Below, in pieces: positions 12,101-24,180 of a stretch of DNA of 64,000 bases. Positions within the stretch are counted from its first letter, which is position 1. Every line of letters begins with the position of its first letter. The stretch comes from Otatea glauca (Eukaryota; Streptophyta; Magnoliopsida; Poales; Poaceae), in contig CM070722.1 in the NCBI GenBank assembly GCA_036346275.1, forward strand, positions 66,563,524 through 66,627,523, read 5' to 3'. The position numbers were made by a program, and so were the translations under genes. The notes below the pieces were generated by a model that was given only the letters and a program-made list of their open reading frames with translations, had not been told where the DNA came from and searched no databases.

Positions 12101-13493
12101 AATAGATCAGTTTATTAAACCCGCAAAGCGACTAAGGGATAGGTACTACCATAAAACATTGTGGAGAGCCTTGATGAACTGAATGAAATTGTCTCTGGTT
12201 GTGGCTTCCTTCTTCGTGCATTATGATCGGATAGACGCCTGCGACAGCTTCGTTTTTTCTGGTCAAACTCAGCTAAGCCATGAAACCTACAGACCAACGA
12301 AGTATTAAAGGAGGAAAAAGGGAAGCAAGTAACATCAATTATTTTGGTTAAAGAACAAGCTGTAATCATTAGTTGCATTTAACTTTTTTTTTTCATGACA
12401 TATAATGCTTCTTTCTAAGATCCACTTCCACATCATTAACAAACTAGTATAGCATGCAAAACGAAAATAAATGCCCAAATTCTTCATTGTGTTTTTTGCC
12501 CCACTGTTTCTGTGTATCTTGATTAAGCAAGCAGGTGATAAATATATACGGATCTCACGCAAAACAATTCAGCAAACTTAGCATCATCGAACAGTGGTTT
12601 ATGTTATTATAGAACTTGTTAAATTCATCTCATTTCACTAATAGAGACTTTAAGATTGTAATATTGCTTTCAGTTGGTCATATTTTCAACTTTTCTCTCC
12701 TTTTCAATTCAAGGATGACAAGATGAACGAAAATAAAGTCAAACAGATATCTACTAGCCGATGAAATGAAAATATGTCCCTAAAAAATGAAATGAAAATA
12801 TGCTCGACTTAGGGGCAAGAAATCTCACCGGCTACACTGTTGGCAAAAACGGCGCTCTAAACCAGCAACAACAACTTTGGAAGCCTTAGAGTGAGCTTCA
12901 CAGACTTTGTGCTTGCGATGGTAATCTTTCGCAGAAGACAAATCAACTTTGCATCCTTCAACCTGACAGTATGAGCTTTGTGTGCTCTGCTGGGACACGT
13001 TCGCCTTCTTGATCACAGTAGATGGAGAAGTCACGCCTGAAGATGCGGAACTCTTGACAATCTGCCCTCCGCAAACATTTTCAAAGTAAGTTCTCTTTCC
13101 TAACTTCAGGCCAATTAACGGCTCTCCATGGCTGACTGCCATCATCGAATATGGAGATGCACCTGAGTCCTCAACTCTACCGACCTCACCACCCTTGCCC
13201 ATGTTCTTGTCATGCCCTTTGACAGCAGCAAACTTGAACTCCAAGCTGTTCCTCACCTTGGACGGAGAATCAATCGATACTGACATGGAGCTCTTGGATG
13301 TACCATGGCCCAGCTCCGAGCTAGAAGTGAAAGTATCACCAGATGAATTTGTGGATCCATGACTAGCAGCCCCCACACCTACAACTCTTGGTTCAGGGTG
13401 TGACACATTCTTGGGGTTTTCCATTGAATTCGGGCCCAACGGTGCCAAATTTTCCCAGTCCCACAACATGGAGTTCCTTTGATTCCAGTTCAT
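9183..13493 (-). CDS. SPL12: SBP-box transcription factor, SPL12-like, miR156-targeted
   Basis: Coding exons, read on the minus strand: 13493-12829, 12286-12150, 10857-10588, 9487-9183; 458 residues, all introns GT-AG and in phase. The SBP DNA-binding domain is at about 174-250, split by intron 1 as usual. Its first zinc site is CQVEGC...KVCEAH; the second starts CQQC and ends in exon 2. A bipartite nuclear signal follows (KKRSCRRRLSDHNARRRK). SBP proteins bind GTAC-core sites in the nucleus. The N-terminus (MNWNQRNSMLWDWEN), GEPLIGLKLGKRTYFENVCG and the RRALSLLS block place it with grass SPL3/SPL12, nearer SPL12 as I recall it. The start at 13493 is the first ATG after an in-frame stop; the SFG residues just before it are conserved, so an upstream start once existed. 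Two retroelements sit in the introns. Confidence 0.93.
9414..9433 (-). promoter_or_regulatory. miR156 target site in the last SPL exon
   Basis: The transcript reads GTGCTCTCTCTCTTCTGTCA here and encodes ALSLLS. It pairs with miR156 (as I know it) at 19 of 20 bases; the mismatch is at miRNA position 14, outside the seed and the cleavage site. This is the usual target sequence of coding-region SPL sites. Confidence 0.93.
10089..10320 (+). mobile_element. tRNA-derived SINE in SPL intron 3
   Basis: The 14-bp AAAGAACAAAATGC stands at 10089-10102 and again at 10307-10320. Between them are an A-box-like TAGCTCAGTTGG (10116-10127) and a B box GGTTCGAAC (10174-10182), then an unrelated body and a short A-run next to the right duplication. 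This is the plan of a plant SINE transcribed by RNA polymerase III. It lies antisense to the SPL gene. Confidence 0.88.
11225..11310. repeat. GGCG-rich palindromic stretch in SPL intron 2
   Basis: Repeated AAGGCGA, CGCCTAGGCGC and AGCCAGGC words form overlapping short palindromes. Stretches like this commonly lie near transposon ends in grasses, but I could not define both ends. Confidence 0.3.
11405..11545 (+). repeat. polypyrimidine tract
   Basis: About 140 bases of almost pure C and T (TTTC, CCTT and TTCCC words) lie in SPL intron 2. On the SPL transcript strand this is a polypurine run. Confidence 0.85.
11664..11876 (-). mobile_element. TRIM (miniature LTR retrotransposon) in SPL intron 2
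   Basis: Two 47-bp direct repeats at 11664-11710 and 11830-11876 share the GAGTTGCAT..ACCAA and CACCCAAAAGCTTAAACTTC words and begin TG/CG and end CA when read on the minus strand. Next to the right copy is GGCTCTGATACCA (11814-11826), the complement of the initiator-Met tRNA primer-binding site TGGTATCAGAGCC. Next to the left copy is a purine-rich GTGAGGGGGAG tract. At 213 bp it has no room for coding. I find no matching 5-bp target duplication. Confidence 0.88.
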
Positions 13494-15517
13494 CCCAAAA
13501 GAACAAATACCAGAGTTAAAGATCTCAACTGCTGCTCAAACTTGTATATGTCAAAACTGTTGGCACTGCAGGAACAAGGGAAAGAAAGAACAGATGTCAC
13601 ACACAAATTGCACAACTGGGACAGACATAGATATATCCTTGGGCTAAAAACTTGTCATTCCGATAAAAGAGAAGTACAAAAGACTGCCAATGAATGATAT
13701 GCACCAAATTTATTGGGGGAATCATATCAAGAGAATAATCATCATCGTCTTTGCAGCATCAAGAAAGGCAAAAAGATCAAGTACCTCAACTTTATTTTCT
13801 GCCAAAAAAACGACACAATAGATTCCTCCTCTTCTTGCAAATCTTGCTCCCGTTCAGCACCACTACACAAAACCTTGAAATCCACCAACCCGACAAGCTG
13901 AACCAGCAACCACGGTGCATCAATTGATTGACAACTAAAGCACCAGCGACGCCATTGTCCTTGCCTAAGTTATCCCCTGGCCTTGAGTTCTCTATCCTAT
14001 GCCTCTTCTTTCTTTAACCTAAAAGACCACAGCATCAGCCCCATCAAGGCTGGCCCTATTCATCATCACAACCACCCCCCATTTAAACCCTCCAATCTTT
14101 CACCACAACTACCTCAACATTGCATTATTAGTTTCTTCTTACTGCTCCCACCAACACATGAACCAATACTGAATCAAAGCAGTTGCTTTTTGGGGGTCAT
14201 AACAGAAACAAAACATAAAAAAGAAACTTTTTTCAAGAAAAGAAGAATACTGGATGTGAAATCAAGAATCTCACCTCCTTTACTTTAAAGAATCTTTATC
14301 CTGTTGAATTGTACCTGGCAGGCACAAAAAAAAAACAAGAACCATGAGTTGAGCAAAAAAGAAGACCAAAAAAGCAAAAGCAAGAAGATAAAGAGGGCAT
14401 GACTCACAAAGATCCCCCCCCCCCCCCATAGCTAGCTCTCTCCTAAACCCCACCTGAGGCTGAGACTGAAGAGTAAGCGGCAGGAAGAGGCTGAGGCCCA
14501 GTGGATGGCTGCCTCCCCCCACAGCAACGAAGCACATGCCCTTCCCTGACACCCCAATAAAACTCACAAAAACTACTACTATTGCCTCTACCAGTTACTA
14601 CTACTCTAACAACTCCACTCCTCAAAAGCATCAGCAACCCTACGAAAGAACACCCTTTTGTGGTGGATATCACCTTGTAGCCCGCCTCTAAAGATGGCCA
14701 ATTCCTTCCCCCCATTGGGGAAGGGTGTGAGCATGGGGAGAATCTCTCCACAAACAATACCTTACCATAAAAAGATTATGGTTTACAAAGAAAGCACTAA
14801 TTTCACACCTGAGGCTGGTTTTCTACCTCTTTCTTCCCAGGGTACCAACTACCAACACCAGAGGTTGCTCTAGGCTTTTCCCTGGTGGTCTTTGCAGCTG
14901 TGTTGTTTGATTTGATCATTGGTGTCACGGTGTGCATCTGAGCCTATAAGGATTGTGAAGGGTGGCTAGAGGACAAAGCCACTACAGTTTTCATCAGTGT
15001 ACACAACAGTAAAATCATGTGAAAGTTGGGATGAATCTCTTGCCCCCATCCAGGTGCAGCCTTTTCACCCTTTCCCTCGTCAGATCCTCTACAGCGTTTC
15101 CACTGTTGCATGTCGTCTCCAAATGGACAATCAAAATGAGAGAAATTGTGCTGTCAGTTGGTTGGTCTAAGAGGAGTATGTTTAGAAAAATCGCTAATAA
15201 CAAGTACATGTACTAGTATTACTTTTTCCTGCAAAAATCTCCGGCCCTTCTATTTTTCTACAAGCCTGTGAGGAGAGGACCGAGGACTAGGAGTTGAGGT
15301 CCGGTCAGTGTCCTGGTTGCACATGAAAAGAAATCAAACAAAGTACTAGTACCTTTTGCTTAATCTTCACTTGCTGAAATCACAGCTATATATAAAAAAT
15401 ATGATCATATTTTTGCACAAATTCCTGCAAGTGCTATTCATAGTCTCTAACATATTCAATCTCATGAATTTTTGAGATTTTTTGATTGCACAAGCACACG
15501 AACCAAAATGAGTACAT
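13494..15517 (-). promoter_or_regulatory. 5' untranslated and promoter region of the SPL gene
   Basis: There is no coding sequence here. Related genes have one or more untranslated 5' exons, and a GGAG|GTGAGAT donor-like site on the minus strand near 14270-14280 would fit one, but I cannot fix the transcript start. A run of 14 C bases is at 14414-14427. Short open frames here look like leader sequence, not genes. Confidence 0.45.
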
Positions 15518-15923
15518 ATGAACTTAGGGCCTCTTTGTAATGCAGAAATAGAAAAAACATAGGATTATAATGTCATTACTTATTGAATCCCGCAGGAAAC
15601 AAAACCACATGAGTTGTTCAAAAGATGTGTTTGGATGCCTCACAAGAAAAATAAAGGAATTTTGACATTAAATATTGATTAATTAGAGAGAGAATGGAGG
15701 AAGAGAGAAGGTGTATTGTATTGTAACTCAAAGGAATTGGCAACATGAAGTTAAACCTTATTCTAGAATTCCTATAAAATTTGTAGGAACTTTTTATATC
15801 GTATGAAATTCCTTTGAAGTAATCCTAAAACCAAAAACCCCTGATATGATCTTTTTTTATTAAATTCCTCCATTTTTTTTCTCCAAAATTCCTTTTTTTT
15901 TCCAAAGAGGCCCCCAAGTTCAT
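15518..15923. mobile_element. MITE-like inverted-repeat element, about 406 bp
   Basis: The left end ATGAACTTAGGGCCTCTTTG (15518-15537) is mirrored by the right end, whose reverse complement begins ATGAACTTGGGGGCCTCTTT. The interior is AT-rich without coding. The GGGCCTCTTTG core recalls hAT-type MITEs of grasses. I could not fix the target duplication. Confidence 0.7.
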
Positions 15924-17269
15924 AAAAAAACTGTCCGTTTTTCCCCTCAAATAGTATACTTTAACTTGAACTAGTATAAAAATGGATAGTCTTGTTCAAC
16001 CAGACACCTCCTGTAGACCTGTTCTAATAACACTTCCTATTCTCAGTGAACAGAACACTCCATCTACTTTTTATTGCTTCTAATCGAGATACTTCTGCAG
16101 ATACATCCAAAAAGGGTAAGACAAAAATATATGATCAAGAGAGTATACATTACAGTTCAGATTATATAAAATCTAGGTCAAGACAACTAATACCACAGGA
16201 AAAGAAAAAGGCTTGGATAGGAGTAGAGGAGGAGACTGCCCTGCACGACGAACGAGGATAGGACCGACCTAATCCAAACAAAACGACCGCGATCGGAAAA
16301 GTCGCCGGCCAGAAGCAATCGAGCAACCAAGCAAACATGACTGCAAGCTAGAGTCCACAGGGTGAATCATATTGGATTTGTCAGGGCCACAAAGATAAAT
16401 TAAAACCAAGATCTGCAGCAAACCTGCAGAAACTCTGTAGGCTAGGCTATGCAGCAAGAAGATGAGCGATTCCTCTAGCGAAACATACGCACAAAACTAC
16501 TAACAAGCGTATAGCTGGCGTAAGAACATAACGAATATTTGGTTTGATTCGCCATAGTGGTGAAGCCCCCGGTCCCCAAGTCCAAACCCTACTTCCCGCC
16601 ACTCCGCCAGTGCCATGGTTGGAGAAATTGGTGGGAACTGGGAAGTGGAAATCAGGCAATCAGCCGCACCGCCCGGCACAGATAAACGGATGGAAACCGG
16701 TCAGTTACCATAGGGCACCGCAGCAACGTTACTCTTTAAAATGAAATGATGCGTTCTTCACCTTCTCAACTTTTATCTCTCTCACATCTCGGTTCAAATC
16801 CCTTCTTTGTCCTTACAAAATCTCTAACCAAAAAAAAATACCCCATAACAAACAAAATAACTACTAAAAATAAAATATTTATCCTAACAACCTCCCTTTA
16901 TGGTGTGGGACGGAGGAGTAATGCAAAACAGTAGTGGTGAAGCCAATAGCATAGTGTAAGCCAAACTTGATAATAGAAGCATGGTGTGAGTCGAAACGGA
17001 GCTCGACCAGTCACTACGGTAGAGCCGAGAGCATAACATAAGCTAAACCCAATAATAACAATTTAACATGTTGTGTAATATTATGTTTATCAGTGATAAA
17101 CAAAGTACGGGCGTTCCGCTAGTTACAGAATTTCAAGTACTACGGCGCAAATTGCAGAAAACCCTAAGTCTAGTGGTAAGTGTCACATGGTTACAGATGT
17201 TGCAGCCTAAACATTGCACAAAAGCATAAGATAATGGGTGTGATGCACAGGGTTTGAAATCTTGTTTTC
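15924..17269. other. intergenic, no gene seen
   Basis: A moderately GC-rich part near 16540-16720 has an open frame on each strand, but no protein family is recognisable. The rest is AT-rich. Confidence 0.4.
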
Positions 17270-18235
17270 GGTTAACATCTTAGGGTGGGCGAAATCTAAA
17301 ATGTCGCCGAAATCACAGAATTTTGGACAAATCCTAGACGAAATACAAAAACCAAAATTCAAATCTATTTTTTTTAACCGAGATTTCGACGAGATTACCC
17401 GAGATTTCAGTAAAATTGAACCGAGCAAAAAATGGTGCAAAACACATTGAAACTTTTTTGTGGATGGTTCTGACACATCACTAATGTTTTCATAAAAATT
17501 TCAGATGATGATCAAGCCTGAGAAATTTTTTAAAATTTTGAAAGTGGTACTGTCCTGATAAAAGGCTGATTGGCAAGTTTTAAACGAATGAAAAATGGAA
17601 TAAACCATGTTATAAAATTTTGAAAAACAATTTGGATGTTCCTGATGTATCAATAATTCTGTGATAAATTTTTTGGATGATTATCAAGCTTCAGGAATTT
17701 TAAAAAAAATTAACAGTACTACTGTCCTGATAAAAACCTTATCGGCAAATTTCAACCAAATGAAAAATAGTTCAAACCATGTTATAAAATTTTGAAAATT
17801 TTTGTATATGGTCCTCATGAATCATGAATGTTTCAATAAAATTTTCATACGATGCTCAAGCTTTAAGAATTTTGGAAAATTATGACAGTTCTACTGTCCT
17901 AATAAAAGCCTGATGATCAATAGATAGATATGATTGAGCAACGAAAAAAGAGTTAGAATTTTTGAAACTTTTATAGAATGGTCCTGAGATAATTATTAAG
18001 CTCTCATAAAAATTTTGGATCACGGTCGCACTCTAGTGAATATATAAAATTCTTACAATGGTATTGTACCATTTGTGTTCATTATGTTTTTTATTTTTGA
18101 AAGATAACAAATGAAGTTCAATACATCAATAGATTTGATTGAGCAAACAAAAAAGGGGTTTTAAGGCAATGCTTAAGCTCTCATTAAAATTTTGGATCAT
18201 GATCACACTCGAGCAAATTAATAAAATGTTGACCA
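17270..18235 (+). repeat. R1 repeat, copy 2
   Basis: It has the same orientation and content as the copy at 480-1810. GAGATTTCGACGAGATTACC-type words at the start lead into units with GATGATCAAGC at about 17507, 17677 and 17848, a period close to 170 bp. No coding. Confidence 0.75.
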
Positions 18236-18237
18236 GT

Positions 18238-18530
18238 TTCTAACTAGTTCAAACAAGTTTGAACTGAAATTCAAACTAGAGTTTCCCTTTTTTATGATAG
18301 TTTTATTGTAGATATGTACTGATTTTATATATAAATTAGCAAAGCATGTGATCCAAAATCGTTCAAAATCTTTGAATTCGAGTATATTTTTTCAAATGTA
18401 TATATTTCATTTGAATTGTTATAGGTGGGTATATACCCTAAAATTGATTTTTTTACAAAAATATACTCGAATATGGCTTGAATTCGTGCATTTGAAATTA
18501 TGGTGCCCCATTTCGGCCTCCTATATATAT
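18238..18530 (+). repeat. repeat family R3, forward copy
   Basis: This segment (GACCAGTTTCTAACTAGTTC through GTGCCCCATTTCG) recurs inverted at about 62222-62530. It follows directly on the R1 block and ends in a TATATATA run. Confidence 0.7.
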
Positions 18531-18537
18531 ATATAAA

Positions 18538-18906
18538 GCCTTTTCCGTACTCTCAGGAGTACATACTTCCACCTCTAATATACCACTTAAATGAAAGTAT
18601 TATACTTCTTTATCACTTTTGATATACTCCAATAATAATTTTAAGATATTCCAATGCGACATGGTTGAAAAAAAATTCATCGGAGCCTTTTATCCTTTGC
18701 TATATACCTTTTTACATATGTGAAAGAAATATATAACCAAATTATGCTATAAATGGTGGACTTTGATGAAATTTTTCATAGAACTCACTTTGGAGTATCT
18801 TATAATCAGCATTAGAGTATACTCAAAAGGAAAAAGATGTATAATAATATCATTTAAGCGGTATATTGGATGTGGGAGTACGTACTCTCAGGAGTATGGA
18901 ACCATT
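18538..18906. mobile_element. MITE of family R2, about 370 bp
   Basis: It has long terminal inverted repeats: CGTACTCTCAGGAGTAC then TAATATACCACTTAAATGA on the left, mirrored by TCATTTAAGCGGTATATTGG then GTACTCTCAGGAGTATGG on the right. TATATATA runs flank both sides, which fits insertion into TA-rich sites. Two more copies are at 60.7-61.4 kb. Confidence 0.8.
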
Positions 18907-18928
18907 TTCATATATATATATATAAGAG

Positions 18929-19214
18929 AAAGATCTCCACCACTTATTTTGGTGGGGTCAGATTATAACGGTGCAGATTAATCATATATAACAAATACAA
19001 TTGTATTTCAATCATTAGAAGTAGAGTTGTATATCAAAGAAAGGATATTCACCACTTATTTTAGTGAGGCCAGATTATAACGGTGCAGATTAATCATATA
19101 TAAATAAAAGTTATATAACAAATACAATTGTGTATTTTAATCATTGAAAGTAGAGTTGTGTATCAAAGACAATTGTATCGTAATATCTAGACGCGCAGTT
19201 GCGCAGGTAAGTCT
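18929..19214 (+). repeat. tandem duplication, possible small Helitron
   Basis: Two units (about 18929-19040 and 19040-19166) share CACCACTTATTTT, CAGATTATAACGGTGCAGAT and GTAGAGTTGT. The 5' part TCTCCACCAC recalls the Helitron start TCTCTACTAC. At 19194-19205 is a GCGCA/TGCGC hairpin followed eight bases later by CTGA, which fits the CTRR end rule. The Helitron call is an inference from these short signals. Confidence 0.45.
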
Positions 19215-21559
19215 GATAGTTCTTACGAATACTAGGAACACAAGAAGATAGGGATTAGGCGTACATGCTTCATGTTATTTGGAATCATGGATATTGCTTG
19301 TATAACAATTGAAATTATGCAAATAGATGTGTGTGTGTTCACAATCGGAATTTTTTCAATTTGGAATCATGGACACTGCTCGAATATGCAAATGGATGTA
19401 TGTGTGTTCACAATTAAAATTATTATTTCCTGTAAAAATTAAATATGTTTTCAACAGAACTGTTATGTGGTATTTTGCGTTCTATTATGGATACCAATTT
19501 GTAATTGCAAGTGTGGGAATGTGAAATGTAAGGGAAAACTTGCTCGAGTGTTTTTGGAATGAATTGAGAACTTTGGATTCTATTTCTTGCTTGTGAACAT
19601 TGTCAGGTTGGCGGCGTGAGTGCAATCAGCTCTTATGAACAACGATGTGTGATAACATGAGTAGGGTTGATACTGCCAGCAAGCTGGTCCCTGATGATAT
19701 TAGCGTGTTTTTGGATCCAAACCGAGAAAGAGAGAGAGTTCAAAGGATTGAGCTACATAGAACCTGTTTGCACAAAAGCAACAAAGAGATAATTTACACT
19801 CTAATCAATCCTGATACTATTCACAATCTTTTTCTAAAACATTCAGCCAGCAAGCATGAGCTACACTGACCAGTGCACATGCGAGTATTAAAAATGATGA
19901 GCTCAAGAATGAAGGCCAAATAACGAGAAATTCAGACATTTAGCATTGCCCAACTGGAGATGTTGCGTTCGTGGAGGGCATTGCCGGCGGTGTCTCCTAT
20001 ATATGTAGGCGACGGTCGAGTGGCTCCACCACCTTCCTTCGTGGCGGTGTGGTGGACGTGGCGGACAAGTGGCGCTCGTACAAGGCAGCGGCGCGCACCA
20101 CCTTCCTCTGCAGCGCCGGCGGCGTGGTGGGCGGATTCCTTCCTCAGCGGTGGCGTGGCGGACGCGCCGGCCAGGAAGCCCCGCACGAGCGGCGCTTGCG
20201 TACAAGCCGTTCCAAAGAATGGATTATATTTCGATAATACCCTTCGAAAAAAATCACATTTACAGCGAAAAGTCTACAATGCCCTTCATAAATCAATGAT
20301 GAGATTTTATGTATACTACCAGTAGAATGCAGTACTAATTAAGGTTAAATGCATGGAACAAAGGTCGGAAAAGGTCGTGGTTATTGTCCTATATATATGC
20401 ACTGCACATCCATCCAGAATTAAACACGGTGGCCCAGTGAATTGCTGAAGAAAAGTCTACCACCCTTATGGCTAGTGTTGGATGTTTCCCTCAACGCAGC
20501 TAGCTGCACTCCACAAAGAATCTGCATGAATTGATGCATGCATCATCTTCAGAGTAGTCTGAATGCAGTTGAGACGGGTAATGCACTGCATCCGGAGCGG
20601 AGGCCGGCACAGGTTAAGTTGCATGCATCGAGCAACAATGGCTGGCTGCAGTAGTGACATCTGAGAAGATAGCTCGATCGGCTTGATTGAAGTGATCAGT
20701 GTTTGGACTGGAGGAGCAACTATGCTGTCTGCCATTCGGTGCTTCACATGGGGGAACGAAAGATATTGGAACGTTCGATTGGTTCATTCAGCGTACAGAA
20801 GATAAAAGGCGGCGTGCGTTTCACTTGGCCATATGGCTGTGTTTGATTCTTTCACTTTCAGTTTGGCCCTAGCCATGTATGTGATTTGTATATGTGCGTG
20901 TGCGCGCTGCAACGGGCAATGTGGGAATAGGACCAGCATGAGTTGATGACGAGCACTGGGTTTGAAATTGAATAATTAACCACGGCTGACCTCAACACCT
21001 GCGTGATGCTTTGGTTGGTCGCTGCAACTTTGCTATCCGGCCGGCCTGTGTCTGCGTCAGAAATCAGAGGGGCTGTCTGTCACAGGCTCAGGTTTTCGGT
21101 GGTGATCGAGCGTCGTGTGGTGGATGTCGACTCGATCGCGACGCACGGGGAAAGTCGCCGACGCCGTCCGATGGTTCGCCGCAGGTTGTTGCGCGGTAGA
21201 CGTCGGCGTTTACGTACCACTCGAGAGAGACTGCGACAAGCACCGAGTTCGCTCGCTGCTCACCGCTGAGCTTCTGTTTAATTATTGCGAAGGACGAGCA
21301 ATGCTTCTCTTGTACACTTTCTGTTGTCGGATTTCACTTGCCGAGATCAATCTAGCTCGCCCCTACAATTGACCTCCTATTTGCATAAGAATTTAGCAAG
21401 ACATGGTCAAATTGCCAGGATAAAGATAAAAAGGTGTTTTGGCTGATATCGGATAAAAGAGTTAAAAATAGAATTATGACAGATATTGATCTAACCTTGG
21501 GAAGTTCCGGACAATTTAAGGAATGTGAGTCAATTTGAAAAGACGATCACGTGTGTAAC
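19215..21559. other. intergenic with two GC-rich islands
   Basis: GC-rich islands at about 19960-20220 and 21010-21270 are open on several frames, one with DKWRSYKAAARTTFLCSAGG. They may be captured gene fragments, but I do not recognise them. The rest is AT-rich without supported features. Confidence 0.4.
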
Positions 21560-22376
21560 CACTAATGACTGGAGGGCAAAAAATAATAGAATATTTAATC
21601 GATCCCTCAAAACCTACTGATCAAAGATTTAAGCGACAAGGTTTTAAAGTATGTTATCCTCGATAACGTGTTATATTATCGGATTTTAGAGGGTTTGTTG
21701 CTAAGATATCCTAGAGCCGATGAAGCCAAAGTAGCTAAGGAGTACTAGGTATTTTTTTGCCAACAATGCTGAAAGATTGTTTCAAATATTACAAGGGATG
21801 TCAAACTTGTCAGAAATTTGGCAACGTGCAATTGGCTCCAGCATCGGCTTTACATCCGATTTTCAACCCTTAGCCATTTAGAGCATGGGGAATAGATGTA
21901 ATCGGACAAATATTTCCCGTATCAAGTAAAGGCCATAAGTTTATTTTGGCCGTGACCGATTATTTCTCGAAGTGGATTAAGGCAATCCCGATTAAAAAGG
22001 CTACGAGTGTTGAAGCCATTGGATTTTGTTACAGAACATATTGTCTATCAGTTTGGAATACCATAAACTATTACGACCGACCAGGGTACTATGTTTATGT
22101 CGGATGATTTTCAAAGTTTTGTCAAAGGTTTGAGCATCAAGTTATTAAATTCATCGCCTTATTATGCTCAAACTAATAGTCGAACTGAATCGTCCAATAA
22201 AATATTGATCAAGTTAATTAAAAGGAAGATTAAGGAAAAATCAAGGAATTAGCATGCAACGTTATCGGAGTCGTTACAGACTTATTGGCTTGCATATCAT
22301 GGTGCAACGAAGTTATCACCCGCCCAATTGGTTTATAGACAGAAAGTCGTTTTGCCTGTAGAAATCAATTTTGCCG
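21560..22376 (+). pseudogene. Ty3/gypsy integrase relic
   Basis: Pieces of a gypsy polyprotein are readable across several frames: the CxxC half of the integrase zinc-binding region (CQTCQKFGN), WGIDVIGQI with the first catalytic Asp, TDYFSKWIKAIP, a TDQGT block with the second Asp, and YAQTNSRTESSNK around the catalytic Glu. Stops (one right before PFRAWG) and frameshifts break it, and the HxxxH half of the zinc site is deleted. It ends in VLPVEI at about 22375, abutting the antisense RPN11 fragment. No LTRs could be paired with it. Confidence 0.88.
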
Positions 22377-22580
22377 GGTGGGAGTGGTACCACCCCACCA
22401 CCATCTTCGCTCGAGCCGTCTACCTGAGCATGTTGATCTGGAAGACGTGACCGATCGCCTCCACGTTCACGCCGATACCGCTCTGCGGCATCGTGAACAT
22501 GTCCGCCACACCGTCACCGTGTAGTCATCCACGAAACTCGCCTAGCATCAACCCCATCACCTCCGTCTAGACCTAGCCAC
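22376..22580 (-). pseudogene. fragment of proteasome deubiquitinase gene RPN11
   Basis: Read on the minus strand, the sequence encodes EVMGLMLGEF, then after a one-base shift VDDYTVTV, then MFTMPQSGIGVNVEA, HVFQINML and MVVGWYHSHP. These are consecutive blocks of the MPN+ domain of Rpn11/PSMD14, the 26S proteasome lid metalloprotease; HSHP is the metal-binding start of its JAMM motif. A stop and a 9-base deletion lie before MVVGWYHSHP, and the fragment stops at the gypsy junction. About 70 codons are covered without an intron. It cannot make an active enzyme. The identification is by motif recall. Confidence 0.85.
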
Positions 22581-23779
22581 TAGGCCAGACTTTATTGGGC
22601 ACGTCACGCATGTGAGCGAACCGAGCTAGCATGACATGAATGATAAGATCATGCCAGACCTCAAGATCGGCACGATGGACGGCACGTATGTATGTACCGT
22701 GCTTGGGCCGACACAACACGAAATATGTCCGATGGACTCGAAGGAGGGTGCCCTGCCGCGACACTGCGGCATGTTGTGGCTCGCCCTACAGGCGGCGCCA
22801 TTGCAGTCCTCACATATAGAGAAATGGGAGACAACGGAGATGGCAAAAGGTGGAGAATAAAGAGTATATACTCACCAGCACCGAACGTTGCACTGAGCAG
22901 ACACTCCCCTATGCCGCTCGTCGTCTTCCCATTTATCCCATGTGGTCATTGACGCCACCATAGTAGACGTATGCTGGCTTAAAACACATGAATGATTTTG
23001 ACATTACGGAGTAACTAGTATGTATGCATGTTGTTACTGTACTTTTTTCTTACTATGCGAACCCTACTTTGCGACGTAAGATTTTTAACGAGACAATAAC
23101 TCTATATCTGTACCTAATAAATAAAGAAATAAAATTTAGTTATTTTCTCCGAATAATTGTGTGTACCGGATCCTCGCTAGCAGTTGACGCTCTCTCCTCA
23201 TTTTGGTGCCGTCCATGGAGACTGACCGACGGCAACAACGTCTATAACTCCACACATCTAATAAGATAAGACCTGGACCGGCATGGTGTGTTTAGGCCTT
23301 GTCGAAAGCGAGTCAGGCTGACACGGCATGCTGTGACCCGAAGCCGTTCGGCCTATGCTGTGTCGGCACGACATGCCCAACTCCCACATCTACCTCCATC
23401 AGAATGACCGCAAACCTACACACAGAAACAATATTAGTAGTATTACATACGTGATTAATTGAGCATTGATAGCTTTCAAAAAAGATTGCAGAGGTGTTTC
23501 TATGTTTTTTTTAAGTTGCACAAATATTAAAGTATAAATAAATAGTAGATGGTGATTATTTACTCATTTGTTTGCTTCAAAATTTATGCTGCTTGTATCA
23601 GGAAAGAAAGGACGTCTCGAAAAATTGAGCATAGATAGATCGATAGCAATGTGAATTAATCGTGGAAAAAATTGGACATAATCTAGTGATGAGGATTAAA
23701 GCCATATTCTCTTTGGGCCAGCAACTTATAAAGAAAAACTCATAAAGAAAAACAAAGCCCACGATCATTCTCGACCAGT
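22581..23779. other. intergenic, no gene seen
   Basis: The part up to about 22960 stays GC-rich and may belong to the same captured segment as the RPN11 fragment, but I recognise nothing. Bases 23280-23400 hold repeated GGCACGACA and CGGCATG-type words. Confidence 0.4.
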
Positions 23780-24180
23780 ATTAATGGTTGGGACAAAGCG
23801 GTTATCTCTACACACGTGTCCGTGCGGACAGTTATATTGACAGGTACGAATAACTACTCGGATGTTATTCCTAAAAGACACCCTTTGACGAGAAAACACA
23901 TCTTGATGGGAATACACCTTTCGGCCATACGGCACCTTTTTAAGCCCAACTGCCGCATCTCTATTATGTATAAATAGGGAACCAGTTTATACCGTCAAAG
24001 AGATTATGAATATGGAATATAATCTGATCAATCTGTAACTTAGCCACTTTGTTAAGCAATTTCTCATTTTTCCCTTTCATAGTCTTAGTTCTCTGTAAGC
24101 CTGTAACCATTTTAAATCATAAACTTGATACAAAGAATTTAGATCTTGAAAGTCGACAGATAGGTCTATAGTAATTCGAA
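23780..24180 (+). promoter_or_regulatory. LTR-like promoter segment
   Basis: TATAAATAG lies near 23970 and is followed by a leader and a T/A-rich stretch with AATCATAAAC and GATACAAAG words, as in the R-U5 part of a plant LTR. I found no paired LTR or primer-binding site, so a solo-LTR remnant is only likely. Confidence 0.35.

Noticed and set aside
14414..14427. Poly-C run as a functional site
   Set aside because: A single homopolymer of this length is common and may also be a sequencing weak point.
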